The notes: generated from the sequence alone by a model not told the origin. Shown: positions 24,264-32,640, counted from the stretch's first letter. The stretch is 38,868 bases of DNA from Verrucomicrobiota bacterium (GCA_016871775.1 VHCI01000020.1:1-38868), one strand, 5' to 3'. Numbers and translations are program-made.

Positions 24264-24548
24264 TCAGGCTGCACGCTGCGCCAAGGCCTGGACGCCCGTC
24301 CGGGCCGTCCGCATTTCCCCAAGGATCACATCCGCCCGCTCTGCGAGGTAGCGGCCCCCCGAGGTGAGACGCACCGCTCTTCCCTCCCGTCGGAACAGGG
24401 CGACGCCCAATTCGTCCTCGAGCCCGCGAATGGCGTGGCTGACCGCCGACTGGGTCAGGCTCAGTTCCCGCGCCGCCTGGGTGAAACTGCCTACCTTCAC
24501 CACGGTGGCGAAGGCGAGCAGGCGACGGCTATCGAGGATGGGCGGCAT
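24264..24548 (-). CDS. Short LysR-type DNA-binding protein lacking effector domain
   Basis: A 94-residue protein that is only the LysR N-terminal winged helix-turn-helix plus the start of the linker helix: LLAFATVVKVGSFTQAARELSLTQSAVSHAIRGLEDELGVALFRR. Normal LysR regulators have about 300 residues with a substrate-binding domain. It ends at a proper stop, and I find no effector-domain remnant in the 240 bases downstream. It is either a standalone dimeric DNA-binding protein or a truncated gene. A GTG directly precedes the chosen ATG. It is divergent from the S46 peptidase, 144 bases away, which may be its target. Confidence 0.75.
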   Translation of the reverse strand: MPPILDSRRLLAFATVVKVGSFTQAARELSLTQSAVSHAIRGLEDELGVALFRREGRAVRLTSGGRYLAERADVILGEMRTARTGVQALAQRAA

Positions 24549-24692
24549 CACGCGGGGGGCCCGCTAGGCGCTGCTAGCAAATCCCATGCCCCGCATGTTT
24601 CTCGGCGGTCGGTATGAAAAAAATTCGCCTTCGCCGGAACCCAACCCCGCCCCGGACTTTACGCGCGGCTCCGGCGCGCTAGGGTCCGCGCC

Positions 24693-26891
24693 TTGAACCC
24701 GAAGTCGCTTCCCCGCCCCCTCGCCCGGTTGCTCCTCGCCGCCGCCCTCGCCACCCCCTCCGTCAGCGCTGACGAGGGGATGTGGCTCCCGCGCCAGATG
24801 CCCGACCTCGCCGGCCCACTCGCGGCCCTCGGCTTCACGGGCGATGCCGGGGCCTTCGCCGACGTCACTGCCTTCCCCCTCGGCGCAGTCGTCTCGCTCG
24901 GGGGTTGCAGCGCCTCCTTCGTCTCCCCGGATGGCCTGATCGTGACCAACCACCACTGCATCCAGGGCCCCCTGCAGTTCAATTCGCGGCCCGACCGCAA
25001 CTTGATGGTCGGCGGCTTCCTGGCCCGGGAACGCGCCGCGGAGCTGCCGGGCGGACCCGGCTCGCGGGTGTTCGTGACCGTCGCGGTGGAGGACGTGACC
25101 GCCGCGGTGAAGGGCAACATCCCGCCGGACGTGACCGGCCGGACCTACTTTGACCTGCTCGAGCGGCGGCAGAAGGAGCTGACGGCGGCGCGCGAGCGGG
25201 AGCCCGGGTACCGCTGCACCGTGAGCTCCTTCTTCGAAGGCCTGCAGTACCTAGCGATCACCCAGCTGGAGATCCGGGACGTGCGGCTGGTGTACGCGCC
25301 GGCCGCGGGGATCGGCAACTTCGGGGGCGAGACCGACAACTGGCGGTGGCCGCGGCACACGGGCGACTTCGGCTTCCTGCGGGCGTACGTGGGTCCGGAC
25401 GGCCGGCCCGCGGCACCGGCACCGGGCAACGTGCCCTATCGCCCGAAGCACTGGCTGAAAGTCTCGGCCGCCGGCGCGTCGCCCGGCGACCTAGTGTTCG
25501 TGGCAGGTTACCCGGGCCGCACCGCGCGGTTCCCGTCGTTCGACACTATCCGGGAGACAGTCGAATTCAGCCTGCCGAGGCTGCTGCAGCGCTCCCCGGA
25601 ACAGATTGCCTTGCTCGAACGCGTGGGCGCCGAGGACCCGGAGACGGCGCTGCGAGTGTCGACGCGGATCCGCGGCCTGAACAACACGCTCACCAAGACC
25701 CGGGGCGTTCAAGAGGCGATGGTCCGGGGTGGCGTGCTGGCGCAGAAGGAGGCGGCAGAAAGGGAACTGCTGGCGTGGATCGAGGCCAATCCCGTGCGGC
25801 GCGCTGAGTACGGGGACGCGATCCCCGGGATTCGCACCCTGCAGGCCGAGCGGGCCCGCCTGCGCGAGCGCAACCTGCTCCTCGGGGAATTCACCGGCGC
25901 CGGCACGGCTCTCGGCGCAGCCGAGAGCCTGCATCGCCTCGCTGTCGAGGCCGCCAAGCCCGACGCCGAGCGCGATCCCCAATTTCAGGAACGCAACTGG
26001 CCCCGCCTGCGCGAGGGCCTCGAACGGCTCCAGCGCAGCCTCGACCGCCGCGCCGACCGCGCGCTCCTCGCCTACCACCTCGAGTCCATCGCGAAACTGC
26101 CCGCGGACGCCCGCCTCACCGTGCTCGACCGCCTGGTCGGCCTGACCCCCGGCCAGGAGCCCGCGGCCGCGACCGCCGCCATCTCGTCGTGGGTCGAGCG
26201 CCACGTCACCGCCTCGCGCCTCTACGAGCGGGACTTCCGCCTCGGTCTGTTCGGTCAGGACCCCGCGGCCCTCGCGGCGGCGGCGGATCCGCTGCTGCAG
26301 CTGGCCGCGGCCCTTTTCCCGGTGCAGGAACAGGTGCGCACCGAGGCGAAGGACTACAGCGGCCGCCTCGCCCGCCTCAGCCCGGTGCACGCGAAGGCGG
26401 TGTTGGCCCACGCTGGCGGACGCGTTGCCCCGGACGCCAACGGCACCCTGCGGATAACCTACGGGACCGTGAAAGGCGTCGAGAGCCGCGATGGCCTCTT
26501 CTACCTGCCGCAGACCACCCTGAGGGGCATCGCGGCCAAGGCCACCGGCACGGGCGACTTCCAGGCCCCCGAGGCCCAGCTGGCGGCCATCCGCGCCCTC
26601 CGCGCGGGCACGGCATCCCCCTACGTGGACCCGCGCTTGAAGGACGTGCCGGTGAACTTCCTCTCCAACGTTGACACCACCGGCGGCAATTCCGGCTCCC
26701 CCACCCTCAACGCCCGCGGCGAGCTCGTGGGGCTCCTCTTCGATGGCACCTACGACACCGTGGCCTCGGACTATTTCCACGACCGCGAGCGGACCCGCAG
26801 CATCCACTGCGATTCCCGCTACCTGCTCTGGGTCCTGACCGCGGTCGAGCGCGCGGACGAGCTCCTGGGCGAGCTTACTCAAGTACCTTGA
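24693..26891 (+). CDS. S46-family dipeptidyl peptidase (DPP7-like)
   Basis: A 732-residue secreted serine peptidase. Signal peptide PLARLLLAAALATPSVSA is followed by DEGMWLPRQMP, the usual mature start. The trypsin-like half carries the catalytic His in IVTNHHCI (His87-His88) and the nucleophile Ser667 in TTGGNSGSPT; the helical S46 insert lies between. S46 enzymes remove dipeptides from N-termini in the periplasm. From memory, the residue 18 after the catalytic Ser decides specificity: Arg in DPP11 (Asp/Glu), Gly in DPP7 (hydrophobic or broad). Here it is Gly685 (LLFDGTYD), so DPP7-like. The start codon is TTG at 24,693, chosen because it gives a full signal peptide. Confidence 0.92.
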   Translation: MNPKSLPRPLARLLLAAALATPSVSADEGMWLPRQMPDLAGPLAALGFTGDAGAFADVTAFPLGAVVSLGGCSASFVSPDGLIVTNHHCIQGPLQFNSRPDRNLMVGGFLARERAAELPGGPGSRVFVTVAVEDVTAAVKGNIPPDVTGRTYFDLLERRQKELTAAREREPGYRCTVSSFFEGLQYLAITQLEIRDVRLVYAPAAGIGNFGGETDNWRWPRHTGDFGFLRAYVGPDGRPAAPAPGNVPYRPKHWLKVSAAGASPGDLVFVAGYPGRTARFPSFDTIRETVEFSLPRLLQRSPEQIALLERVGAEDPETALRVSTRIRGLNNTLTKTRGVQEAMVRGGVLAQKEAAERELLAWIEANPVRRAEYGDAIPGIRTLQAERARLRERNLLLGEFTGAGTALGAAESLHRLAVEAAKPDAERDPQFQERNWPRLREGLERLQRSLDRRADRALLAYHLESIAKLPADARLTVLDRLVGLTPGQEPAAATAAISSWVERHVTASRLYERDFRLGLFGQDPAALAAAADPLLQLAAALFPVQEQVRTEAKDYSGRLARLSPVHAKAVLAHAGGRVAPDANGTLRITYGTVKGVESRDGLFYLPQTTLRGIAAKATGTGDFQAPEAQLAAIRALRAGTASPYVDPRLKDVPVNFLSNVDTTGGNSGSPTLNARGELVGLLFDGTYDTVASDYFHDRERTRSIHCDSRYLLWVLTAVERADELLGELTQVP

Positions 26892-26948
26892 TGCCGGGCG
26901 CGCCGCGGCGGCGTCAGCCGGGCCTCAGGGCCAAGGCCGACTTCCGGC

Positions 26949-28112
26949 TCAGCGGCGGAAGGACTTCGTGAAGTCCTCCGCCACCTGCTGGACGACCTTC
27001 TTCTCGTGGCGGGAATTGGCGATCAGCTCGTTGAGCTTCTTTTCCCACGCGGCGCTGTTCATCGGGAGCTCCACGTTCTGGCCGAGCAGCGAGGAGAAGA
27101 GCAGCACATTGGCGAGCTCGACCGAGCCCATCCCCTCAGCGCCGGGGGCAATGAGGGGGGTGCCATCGAGGATCGAATCGACGAAGTTCTGGATCAACGT
27201 GCAGTGCGCGTTCGGGGCATTGTCGAAGGGAATCTCGACATTCCAGACCTCGGGCTTGGCGAAGCCGCTCTTGGAGGTCTGGGAGAACTGGACCATATCC
27301 GCGTCGTTGCGGGTGAAGTGGATCTTGTTGTTCTCGAGGACCACCTTGCCGCGGGTGCCGCAGAGCTCAAAGCGGTTGGTGCCGGGGGCCTCGCCGGTCG
27401 AGGAGATGAACACACCCGTGGCGCCGCTGGCCCACTCCAGGTAGGTGGTGATGTTGTCCTCGACCTCGATCTTGTGAAAGCGGCCGAGCTGGCAGAAGCC
27501 TCGGACGCGGGTGGGCATCCCGCAGAGCCACTGCAGCATATCGAGCTGGTGGAGGCACTGGTTGAGGAGGACGCCGCCGCCCTCGCCCTTCCAAGTGGCC
27601 CGCCAGCCGCCGCTGGCGTAGTAAGCCTCGGTGCGGAACCAGTCGGTGATGATCCAGTTCATCCGCACCAGCTCCCCCAGCTCGCCGCTCCGGATCAGCT
27701 GGCGCAGCTTCAGGTAGCGGGGCTCCACGCGCATCTGGAACATCCCGGCAAACACCTGCTTCGGCCGCGCCGCAGCGCAGGCGATGAGGCGTTCGGCATC
27801 GGCCTTGTGGGCGGAGATCGGTTTCTCGACCATCACATGGAGGCCGTTCTGGAGCGCGTCGATGCCGAGCGAAGTGTGCAGGAAATGCGGGGTGGCGATG
27901 ACGAGCGCGTCGATTTCCCCGGAACGAATCATCTCCTCGGCGCTGGTGAAGGTCTTCAGCCCGGGACGGCCTTTGTAGGCCTCGAGGCCGGGGGCAAAGG
28001 CGTCGCTAACGGCCGTCAAGGTGCAGCGAGAGACCTTGTTCTCGAGCAGGTAACCGGCGTGGAACCGGCCGATGTTGCCCAGACCGACGATGCCGAGACG
28101 AACGTTTTTCAT
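26949..28112 (-). CDS. Gfo/Idh/MocA family oxidoreductase, cytoplasmic
   Basis: A 387-residue NAD(P)-dependent oxidoreductase. The Rossmann motif GIVGLGNIGRFHAG (8-20) is followed by HVMVEKPISAHKADA (Lys97 catalytic in the family) and a C-terminal alpha/beta domain with GGGVLLNQCLHQLDMLQWL, the usual His/Asp substrate region. There is no signal peptide, unlike the paralogue at 3.5 kb. It probably oxidises or epimerises a sugar, inositol or sugar acid. The gene is 85 bases downstream of the PfkB kinase on the same strand, so it may be the third gene of the permease-kinase operon. The frame is open 51 codons upstream, but the ATG at 28,112 begins the fold. Confidence 0.9.
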   Translation of the reverse strand: MKNVRLGIVGLGNIGRFHAGYLLENKVSRCTLTAVSDAFAPGLEAYKGRPGLKTFTSAEEMIRSGEIDALVIATPHFLHTSLGIDALQNGLHVMVEKPISAHKADAERLIACAAARPKQVFAGMFQMRVEPRYLKLRQLIRSGELGELVRMNWIITDWFRTEAYYASGGWRATWKGEGGGVLLNQCLHQLDMLQWLCGMPTRVRGFCQLGRFHKIEVEDNITTYLEWASGATGVFISSTGEAPGTNRFELCGTRGKVVLENNKIHFTRNDADMVQFSQTSKSGFAKPEVWNVEIPFDNAPNAHCTLIQNFVDSILDGTPLIAPGAEGMGSVELANVLLFSSLLGQNVELPMNSAAWEKKLNELIANSRHEKKVVQQVAEDFTKSFRR

Positions 28113-28197
28113 TGGGGGAAGGTAACGCGGACTATCCGCGGAGGGAAACTGCCGCAGCAACCACATTCTCCGGCCGGCGCACCTCCGCGCGCCCGCG

Positions 28198-29085
28198 TCA
28201 GCCGCGGAACGGGGCCGATAACGCGGGCGGCAACTCCGGCGTGGCCCCGCGCTGCGTGCAGACAAAGGCTGCCACCGCGGTCGCCCGCTCCAAGATCATC
28301 GCCGGCGCCCAACCCCGGAGCAGCCCCAGCGCGAAGGCCGCCGTGAACGCATCGCCCGCGCCCACGGTGTCCGCCACCTCAACCCGCTCCCCCGGATGCT
28401 CCGCCCACGCGCCGTCGACCAGCGCGAGACAGCCGCGCTCGCCCCGGGTGTGGATCACTACCCGCAAGGGATACGCCGCGGCTAAGGCCGCCACCGCTTC
28501 CCGTTCCCCGGCGGGCAACCCCAGCTGCGCCCCCAGGACGGACAGCTCGGTCTCGTTCACCTTGAGCACGTTGGCCCGGGCCAGGGACGAACGGAGCACC
28601 TCCGGGGAATGGTAGTGCTGGCGAAGGTTGACGTCGAAGATCCGCAGCACCGCCGCCGGGGTCGCTTCCAGCAGCGCCGCGATCGCGGCCCGTGCCCCGG
28701 GTGTCCGCTGGGCCAGCGAGCCGAAACACACCGCGTCCGCCCTTGCCACCACGGCGTGGCCGACGGACCCGGCCTCAAGATGATCCCACGCCACGCCCTC
28801 GTGGATGGTGTAGCGCGGATGCCCGCCCACCTCCACCGCCACCGAGACCGTACCGGTGGGCGCGGTCGGATCGACCGCGATCGCATCGACGGGTAGGCCG
28901 ATTTCGCGGAGCCGGGCGAGCAGGGCGCGGCCGGGTTCGTCGTCCCCTACCCGCGAGACCACTCGGCCCTCGGCTCCAAGGGCGGCCGCGTGGTAGGCGA
29001 AATTAGCCGGGGCGCCCCCGAGCTGCCGCCCGGAAGGCAGCAAATCCCAGAGCACCTCGCCGAGGCCGACACAGCGCAAGGGCAT
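28198..29085 (-). CDS. PfkB-family sugar kinase (fructokinase-like)
   Basis: A 295-residue ribokinase-fold enzyme. It shows VGLGEVLWDLLPSGRQLGGAPANFAYHAAAL at the N-terminus, typical of fructokinases, DVNLRQHYHS, KVNETEL, VIHTRGERG and the C-terminal signature VADTVGAGDAFTAAFALGLL containing the catalytic Asp. It should phosphorylate the sugar brought in by the adjacent permease; fructose is the best guess but is not proven. Start choice: a GTG at 29,106 overlapping the permease stop (GTGA) would add seven residues; I prefer the ATG at 29,085, but the GTG is in keeping with other gene pairs here. Confidence 0.9.
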   Translation of the reverse strand: MPLRCVGLGEVLWDLLPSGRQLGGAPANFAYHAAALGAEGRVVSRVGDDEPGRALLARLREIGLPVDAIAVDPTAPTGTVSVAVEVGGHPRYTIHEGVAWDHLEAGSVGHAVVARADAVCFGSLAQRTPGARAAIAALLEATPAAVLRIFDVNLRQHYHSPEVLRSSLARANVLKVNETELSVLGAQLGLPAGEREAVAALAAAYPLRVVIHTRGERGCLALVDGAWAEHPGERVEVADTVGAGDAFTAAFALGLLRGWAPAMILERATAVAAFVCTQRGATPELPPALSAPFRG

Positions 29086-29102
29086 CGCGGACTGGCGGCG
29101 GA

Positions 29103-30623
29103 TCACTCTTTCTCGGCCTCGGGCTTCGGTTCCGGCAGGAACTGCGTCAGCAGCGCGCCGGCGAGCACGTAAACTCCGGCCACGCAGGCACCAACCAAAG
29201 CGACCCGAGCTGGATCCGGTCTGTCGGAAGCGGAGAGGGTGAGGGTGATCCAAGCGGCGGCGGTGCCGATAACGCGGCCGCCGATGTTGGCCGCGAAGCT
29301 CTCGCCGGTGCCGCGCAGGTGCACCGGGAAGACGAGGGGGATGTAGTTTCCCCAGAAGCTGAACTGCGCCACGGTGAGGAACCCGGCCACGAAAATTCCG
29401 ACCTTGATCAGCGTCAGGCTGCCCGGGTCCCCAAGCTGGGTGGAGACCCACCAGAAATAGAGCGGCACGAAGATCAGCGCGGGTATCTGGAACACCCGCA
29501 GCAGCATCCTCCGGGAAACAATCGCGACCGCGAGCAGCGCGAGCGCGAAGCGGCCAGCGAGGCCGCCGATCTCCTGCCAGAGCGTGACCCCAGCCACAAG
29601 CTGATCGCTGGCGTTGCCGGCCGCCTGCCGCTGCTCGCGCTGCGCCACGGGGTCGGGTTTGCCCGCGGTCTTGGCCCCGGCGAGGGCCGCGGCACCCTTT
29701 TCCTTCGCGGCCGCGATCACGGCCGCGTGACCGGCCTCCGCCGGGGTGCCGAGCCGCTGGGCGCCGAGGATCTGCGGGAGTTGCTGGATCGCGCCGAACG
29801 CGATGCCGTAGCTCGAGGCGAACACCAGCGTGGTGAGGATCGTGGTCTTGCGCAGCTCGGGGGCGAAGAGCGCCGCGAGGCTCGGACGGCGCAGCGAGCC
29901 GCTCTCGCGCTTGCGCTGCCAGACGGGCGATTCGGGCAGGAACGGGCGGATCAGAATCAGCGGCAGCGCGGGGAAGACGCCCGAGATCAGAGTGTAGCGC
30001 CACGCCTCGTGACCGCCGTGGATCGCGGGCAGGTCCAGCGCCCACTTCGCGGCGAGAATGTTCGCGCCCGCCACCAGCAGGCCACCGAAGGACGAGAACG
30101 CCTGGGTGTACCCCAGCACCTTCTCGCGCTGCACCGGATTGGCGAACAGCTCCGCCAGCCACGCCACCGCCGCCACGAACTCCACGCACACCCCGATGAA
30201 GACCAGGCAGCGGAAGAACAGCAATTGCTCAAGGGAGGTCGCGAACCCTGCCGCAAACGCCGCGAAGGCATAGAGGAGGATGCTGAAGGTGAGCACCCGT
30301 CGCCGCCCAAGCAGATCCGTAAGATACCCGCCCAGCAGGCCAAACACGCCCCCCGCGATCGCCGGAACAAAGAAGAGCGTCCGCGCCCACTTCACGTACT
30401 CCTCGCCGCCGGGCGACCAGAGCGCCGCGGCCCGGGCCCGCTCCATCCCGCCCGCCACCAGCTGCTCCACCAGCGGAGCGCTCAGCGAAGCCATCGCCGG
30501 CTTGATGATCAGCGGAAGCATCAGCAGCTCGTAAATGTCGAAAGCGAAACCAAGCGCGGCGATGATGCAGATGAGCCACGCGGTGCGATTCAGCGGACTG
30601 GGGGCAGGGGCGCCGGGATTCAT
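29103..30623 (-). CDS. MFS sugar transporter
   Basis: A 506-residue permease with about twelve helices. MFS signatures include GGYLTDLLGRRRVLTF after helix 2 and FLPESPVW near the central loop, as in sugar and sialate porters. Two features are odd: a 45-residue loop after helix 1, and an Ala/Lys-rich insert of about 55 residues (KEKGAAALAGAKTAGKPD region) between helices 7 and 8. Its stop overlaps a possible kinase start, and the oxidoreductase follows, so uptake, phosphorylation and oxidation of one sugar look linked. A near-perfect palindrome 39 bases upstream is the likely operator. The ATG at 30,623 begins just ahead of helix 1. Confidence 0.9.
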   Translation of the reverse strand: MNPGAPAPSPLNRTAWLICIIAALGFAFDIYELLMLPLIIKPAMASLSAPLVEQLVAGGMERARAAALWSPGGEEYVKWARTLFFVPAIAGGVFGLLGGYLTDLLGRRRVLTFSILLYAFAAFAAGFATSLEQLLFFRCLVFIGVCVEFVAAVAWLAELFANPVQREKVLGYTQAFSSFGGLLVAGANILAAKWALDLPAIHGGHEAWRYTLISGVFPALPLILIRPFLPESPVWQRKRESGSLRRPSLAALFAPELRKTTILTTLVFASSYGIAFGAIQQLPQILGAQRLGTPAEAGHAAVIAAAKEKGAAALAGAKTAGKPDPVAQREQRQAAGNASDQLVAGVTLWQEIGGLAGRFALALLAVAIVSRRMLLRVFQIPALIFVPLYFWWVSTQLGDPGSLTLIKVGIFVAGFLTVAQFSFWGNYIPLVFPVHLRGTGESFAANIGGRVIGTAAAWITLTLSASDRPDPARVALVGACVAGVYVLAGALLTQFLPEPKPEAEKE

Positions 30624-30662
30624 AAAAATCAAACCCTGCGGGCAACCGTGACCCCACTCAAG

Positions 30663-30681
30663 CGGGGAAACGGTTTCCCCG
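30663..30681. promoter_or_regulatory. 19-bp palindromic operator, LacI-type in look
   Basis: CGGGGAAACGGTTTCCCCG is perfectly symmetric about the central G (30,672). AAAC-GTTT half-sites are typical of LacI-family operators. It lies 39 bases before the MFS start and 68 before the divergent propeller gene, so it could control both. No LacI-type regulator gene is in the window. Confidence 0.65.
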
Positions 30682-30749
30682 GCGATTCCCTCCGCCGGAT
30701 TTGACCCGGGCCCCCGCGACCCCACGCTCTTTTTTTCCCACCTCCGCCG

Positions 30750-32114
30750 ATGCGCCCCGCCCCCCTCCTAGCCGCCCTCGCCACCTTCGCCCCCGCCCTC
30801 GCCGCCGCCCCCCACTGGCCCGCTTGGCGCGGCCCCGCCAACGACGGCACCGCCCCCGGCGCCACCCCGCCCCTCGTCTGGAGTGAAACCCGCAACGTCG
30901 CTTGGAAGATCCCCGTCGCCGGCCTCGGGTTTTCCACCCCGATCGTCTGGGGAGATCACCTCTATCTCCTCACGGCCGTCGAGACAACAGAGGAGAGCCC
31001 CGCCCGTAGCGCCGCCGCCGAGCCCGCCTCGCCGCCCCCGGGGAAGGGCCCCGGCCGCGACGGCAAGGGCAAGCGTGGCGGACCTCCGAGCTTCGGCGGC
31101 GGCCCCAACCCGACCCGCTTCCACGAGTTCAACATCCTCGCCCTCGACCGCGCCTCCGGCGCCACGGTCTGGCAACGCACCGCCCGCCGCGAGGTCCCCC
31201 ACGAGGGCAAGCACGCCACCAACAGCTTCGCCTCCGCCTCGCCGGTGACCGACGGCACCCGCCTCTACGCCTCCTTTGGGTCCCGCGGGATTTACTGCTA
31301 CGACCTGCAAGGGGAAAGGGTCTGGGAAAAGGACCTCGGCGATATGCGCACTCGCGGCATGTTCGGCGAGGGGGCCTCGCCCGCCCTCGCCGGGGACACG
31401 CTCCTCGTCACTTGGGACCACGAAGAGAACTCGTTCATCGTCGGTCTCGATGCCCGCACCGGGGCCGAGCGCTGGCGCCGGCCCCGCGAGGAGCGCTCGT
31501 CCTGGTCCACCCCCGTCATCGTCACGGTCGCGGGCCGGCTGCAGGCCATCGTGGCCGCCGCTGGCCGGACGCGCTGCTACGACCCCGCGACCGGCGAGGT
31601 GATCTGGGTGGCCGCCGGTCTGACCGAGAACGTGATTCCAACGCCGGTGATCGGCCACGGGATGGTCTACCTCGCAAGCGGTTTCCGCGGGAACGCGATC
31701 CAGGCGGTGAAGCTGACCGCGCGCGGGGACGTCACGGACACGCCCGCCGTCGTCTGGAGCGTGCGCAAGAGCGCGCCCTACGTGCCCTCGCCGGTGCTCT
31801 CGGGCGAGCGGCTGTACGTGGGCAAGAGCAATGACGCCTTCCTGTCCTGCCTCAACGCGCTCACCGGCGAGGTCCACTACCAGGACCAGCGCCTCGAGGG
31901 CGTCCGCGGGCTGTACGCCTCGCCTGTCGCCGCACGCGGGCACGTGTTCATCGTTGGCCGCGAGGGCACGACGCTCGTGATTCGCGATGACCCGCGCTAC
32001 GAGGTGATCTCCGCGAACGTGCTGGACGACCGCTTCGATGCCTCGCCCGTGATGCTGGGGCGCGACCTCTATCTGCGCGGTCATCGCCACCTGTACTGCC
32101 TGCGCGAGGGCTAA
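30750..32114 (+). CDS. Secreted PQQ-binding-like beta-propeller protein
   Basis: A 454-residue protein with a signal peptide (PLLAALATFAPALAAA) and repeated propeller blades: WPAWRGPANDGTAPG at the start, then LALDRASGATVWQRTA, CYDLQGERVWEKDL, GLDARTGAERWRRP, CYDPATGEVIWVAAG and CLNALTGEVHYQD, with the A-x-D-x-x-T-G-x-x-x-W pattern of PQQ enzyme repeats. Such proteins are common in Verrucomicrobia and Planctomycetes and mostly lack PQQ-dependent catalytic residues, so an enzyme activity is not implied. A low-complexity Pro/Gly/Lys-rich insert sits at about residues 85-122. It is divergent from the MFS gene, with the operator between. Confidence 0.85.
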   Translation: MRPAPLLAALATFAPALAAAPHWPAWRGPANDGTAPGATPPLVWSETRNVAWKIPVAGLGFSTPIVWGDHLYLLTAVETTEESPARSAAAEPASPPPGKGPGRDGKGKRGGPPSFGGGPNPTRFHEFNILALDRASGATVWQRTARREVPHEGKHATNSFASASPVTDGTRLYASFGSRGIYCYDLQGERVWEKDLGDMRTRGMFGEGASPALAGDTLLVTWDHEENSFIVGLDARTGAERWRRPREERSSWSTPVIVTVAGRLQAIVAAAGRTRCYDPATGEVIWVAAGLTENVIPTPVIGHGMVYLASGFRGNAIQAVKLTARGDVTDTPAVVWSVRKSAPYVPSPVLSGERLYVGKSNDAFLSCLNALTGEVHYQDQRLEGVRGLYASPVAARGHVFIVGREGTTLVIRDDPRYEVISANVLDDRFDASPVMLGRDLYLRGHRHLYCLREG

Positions 32115-32509
32115 GAACCGGATCCGGCTGATGCCTGCCGGGCTGCGCCGCGTCCGCCGCCTCCTCCTTGGCGAGAACGCCCCGGCCCGCTCGGCACGGA
32201 CCTTCGCGGAGTTGTTGACCATCCTTGCCTCGGAACTCGACGCTGCCCTGCGGGGGGCTGAACCCCGCCTCCGCGGCCCGCCGCCGCACCGGCAACATCT
32301 CCGCCCTTGTCGCAGGCCTCGTGATGCCGGGCGTTTTCGCCATTTGGCTCCGCGCCGGCGGCCGGAAGGACGGCTTTCGCCGCGTGCCGCGGTCGACCAA
32401 CGGTCTCCGCTGCGCCACCCCGCTCGCCCGCCTCCCCCTTTTCGCCGACCGAAGCCGGGCCGAAGTGCGCCGGCATCAATGCAAAGGTTTCATCAGCCCA
32501 CCGCCGGGC
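32115..32509. other. Spacer upstream of candidate small RNA
   Basis: About 395 bases with no supported gene. A short hairpin (GCGGGG at 32,250-32,255 with 32,263-32,268) may end the propeller transcript, although no U-run follows. Open frames on both strands read as Arg/Pro/Ala-rich shadow protein. Confidence 0.4.
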
Positions 32510-32525
32510 TGGCACGGAGGCTGCT
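32510..32525 (+). promoter_or_regulatory. Candidate sigma-54 (RpoN) promoter
   Basis: TGGCACG-GAGG-CTGCT matches the -24/-12 consensus TGGCACG-N4-TTGCW at all fixed bases except the first T of TTGC. GG (32,511-32,512) and GC (32,523-32,524) are ten bases apart, the required spacing. Transcription would start near 32,536, at the foot of the first hairpin. Confidence 0.55.
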
Positions 32526-32535
32526 TCATCGCTGA

Positions 32536-32640
32536 TGTCACCCGTGCAGGGTTAGGGTGACATCGCTCCGGCTGAGAAGCTGGAAGAGCAGAAAAAACTG
32601 GGGCCGGCGTTAAGGGGTTATCGCCGGCCCCTTCTGCTGC
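32536..32640 (+). ncRNA. Candidate structured small RNA with three hairpins
   Basis: About 105 nucleotides beyond the sigma-54-like promoter fold into three successive stems. Hairpin 1 pairs GATGTCACCC (32,534-32,543) with GGGTGACATC (32,555-32,564), 10 bp, loop 11. Hairpin 2 pairs CCGGCT (32,568-32,573) with AGCTGG (32,578-32,583) and closes with the GNRA tetraloop GAGA. Hairpin 3 pairs GGGGCCGGCG (32,600-32,609) with CGCCGGCCCC (32,622-32,631), and its base can extend through AGCAGAA (32,587-32,593) with TTCTGCT (32,632-32,638). No frame across it encodes a plausible protein. I know of no RNA family with this layout. The ends are estimates; a weak U-content follows hairpin 3 on this strand. 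Confidence 0.5.
32592..32631 (-). terminator. Intrinsic terminator of the TlpA-like gene
   Basis: On the minus strand the 10-bp GC-rich stem at 32,600-32,631 (12-base loop) is followed by AG and a run of six T (32,597 down to 32,592), a classic rho-independent terminator, 40 bases after the thioredoxin stop. The same stem could end the plus-strand RNA. Confidence 0.75.

Noticed and set aside
32131-32560. Overlapping 110-134 codon frames in the propeller/thioredoxin spacer
   Set aside because: Arg/Pro-rich with no motif, and they run through the sigma-54-like promoter and hairpin 1.
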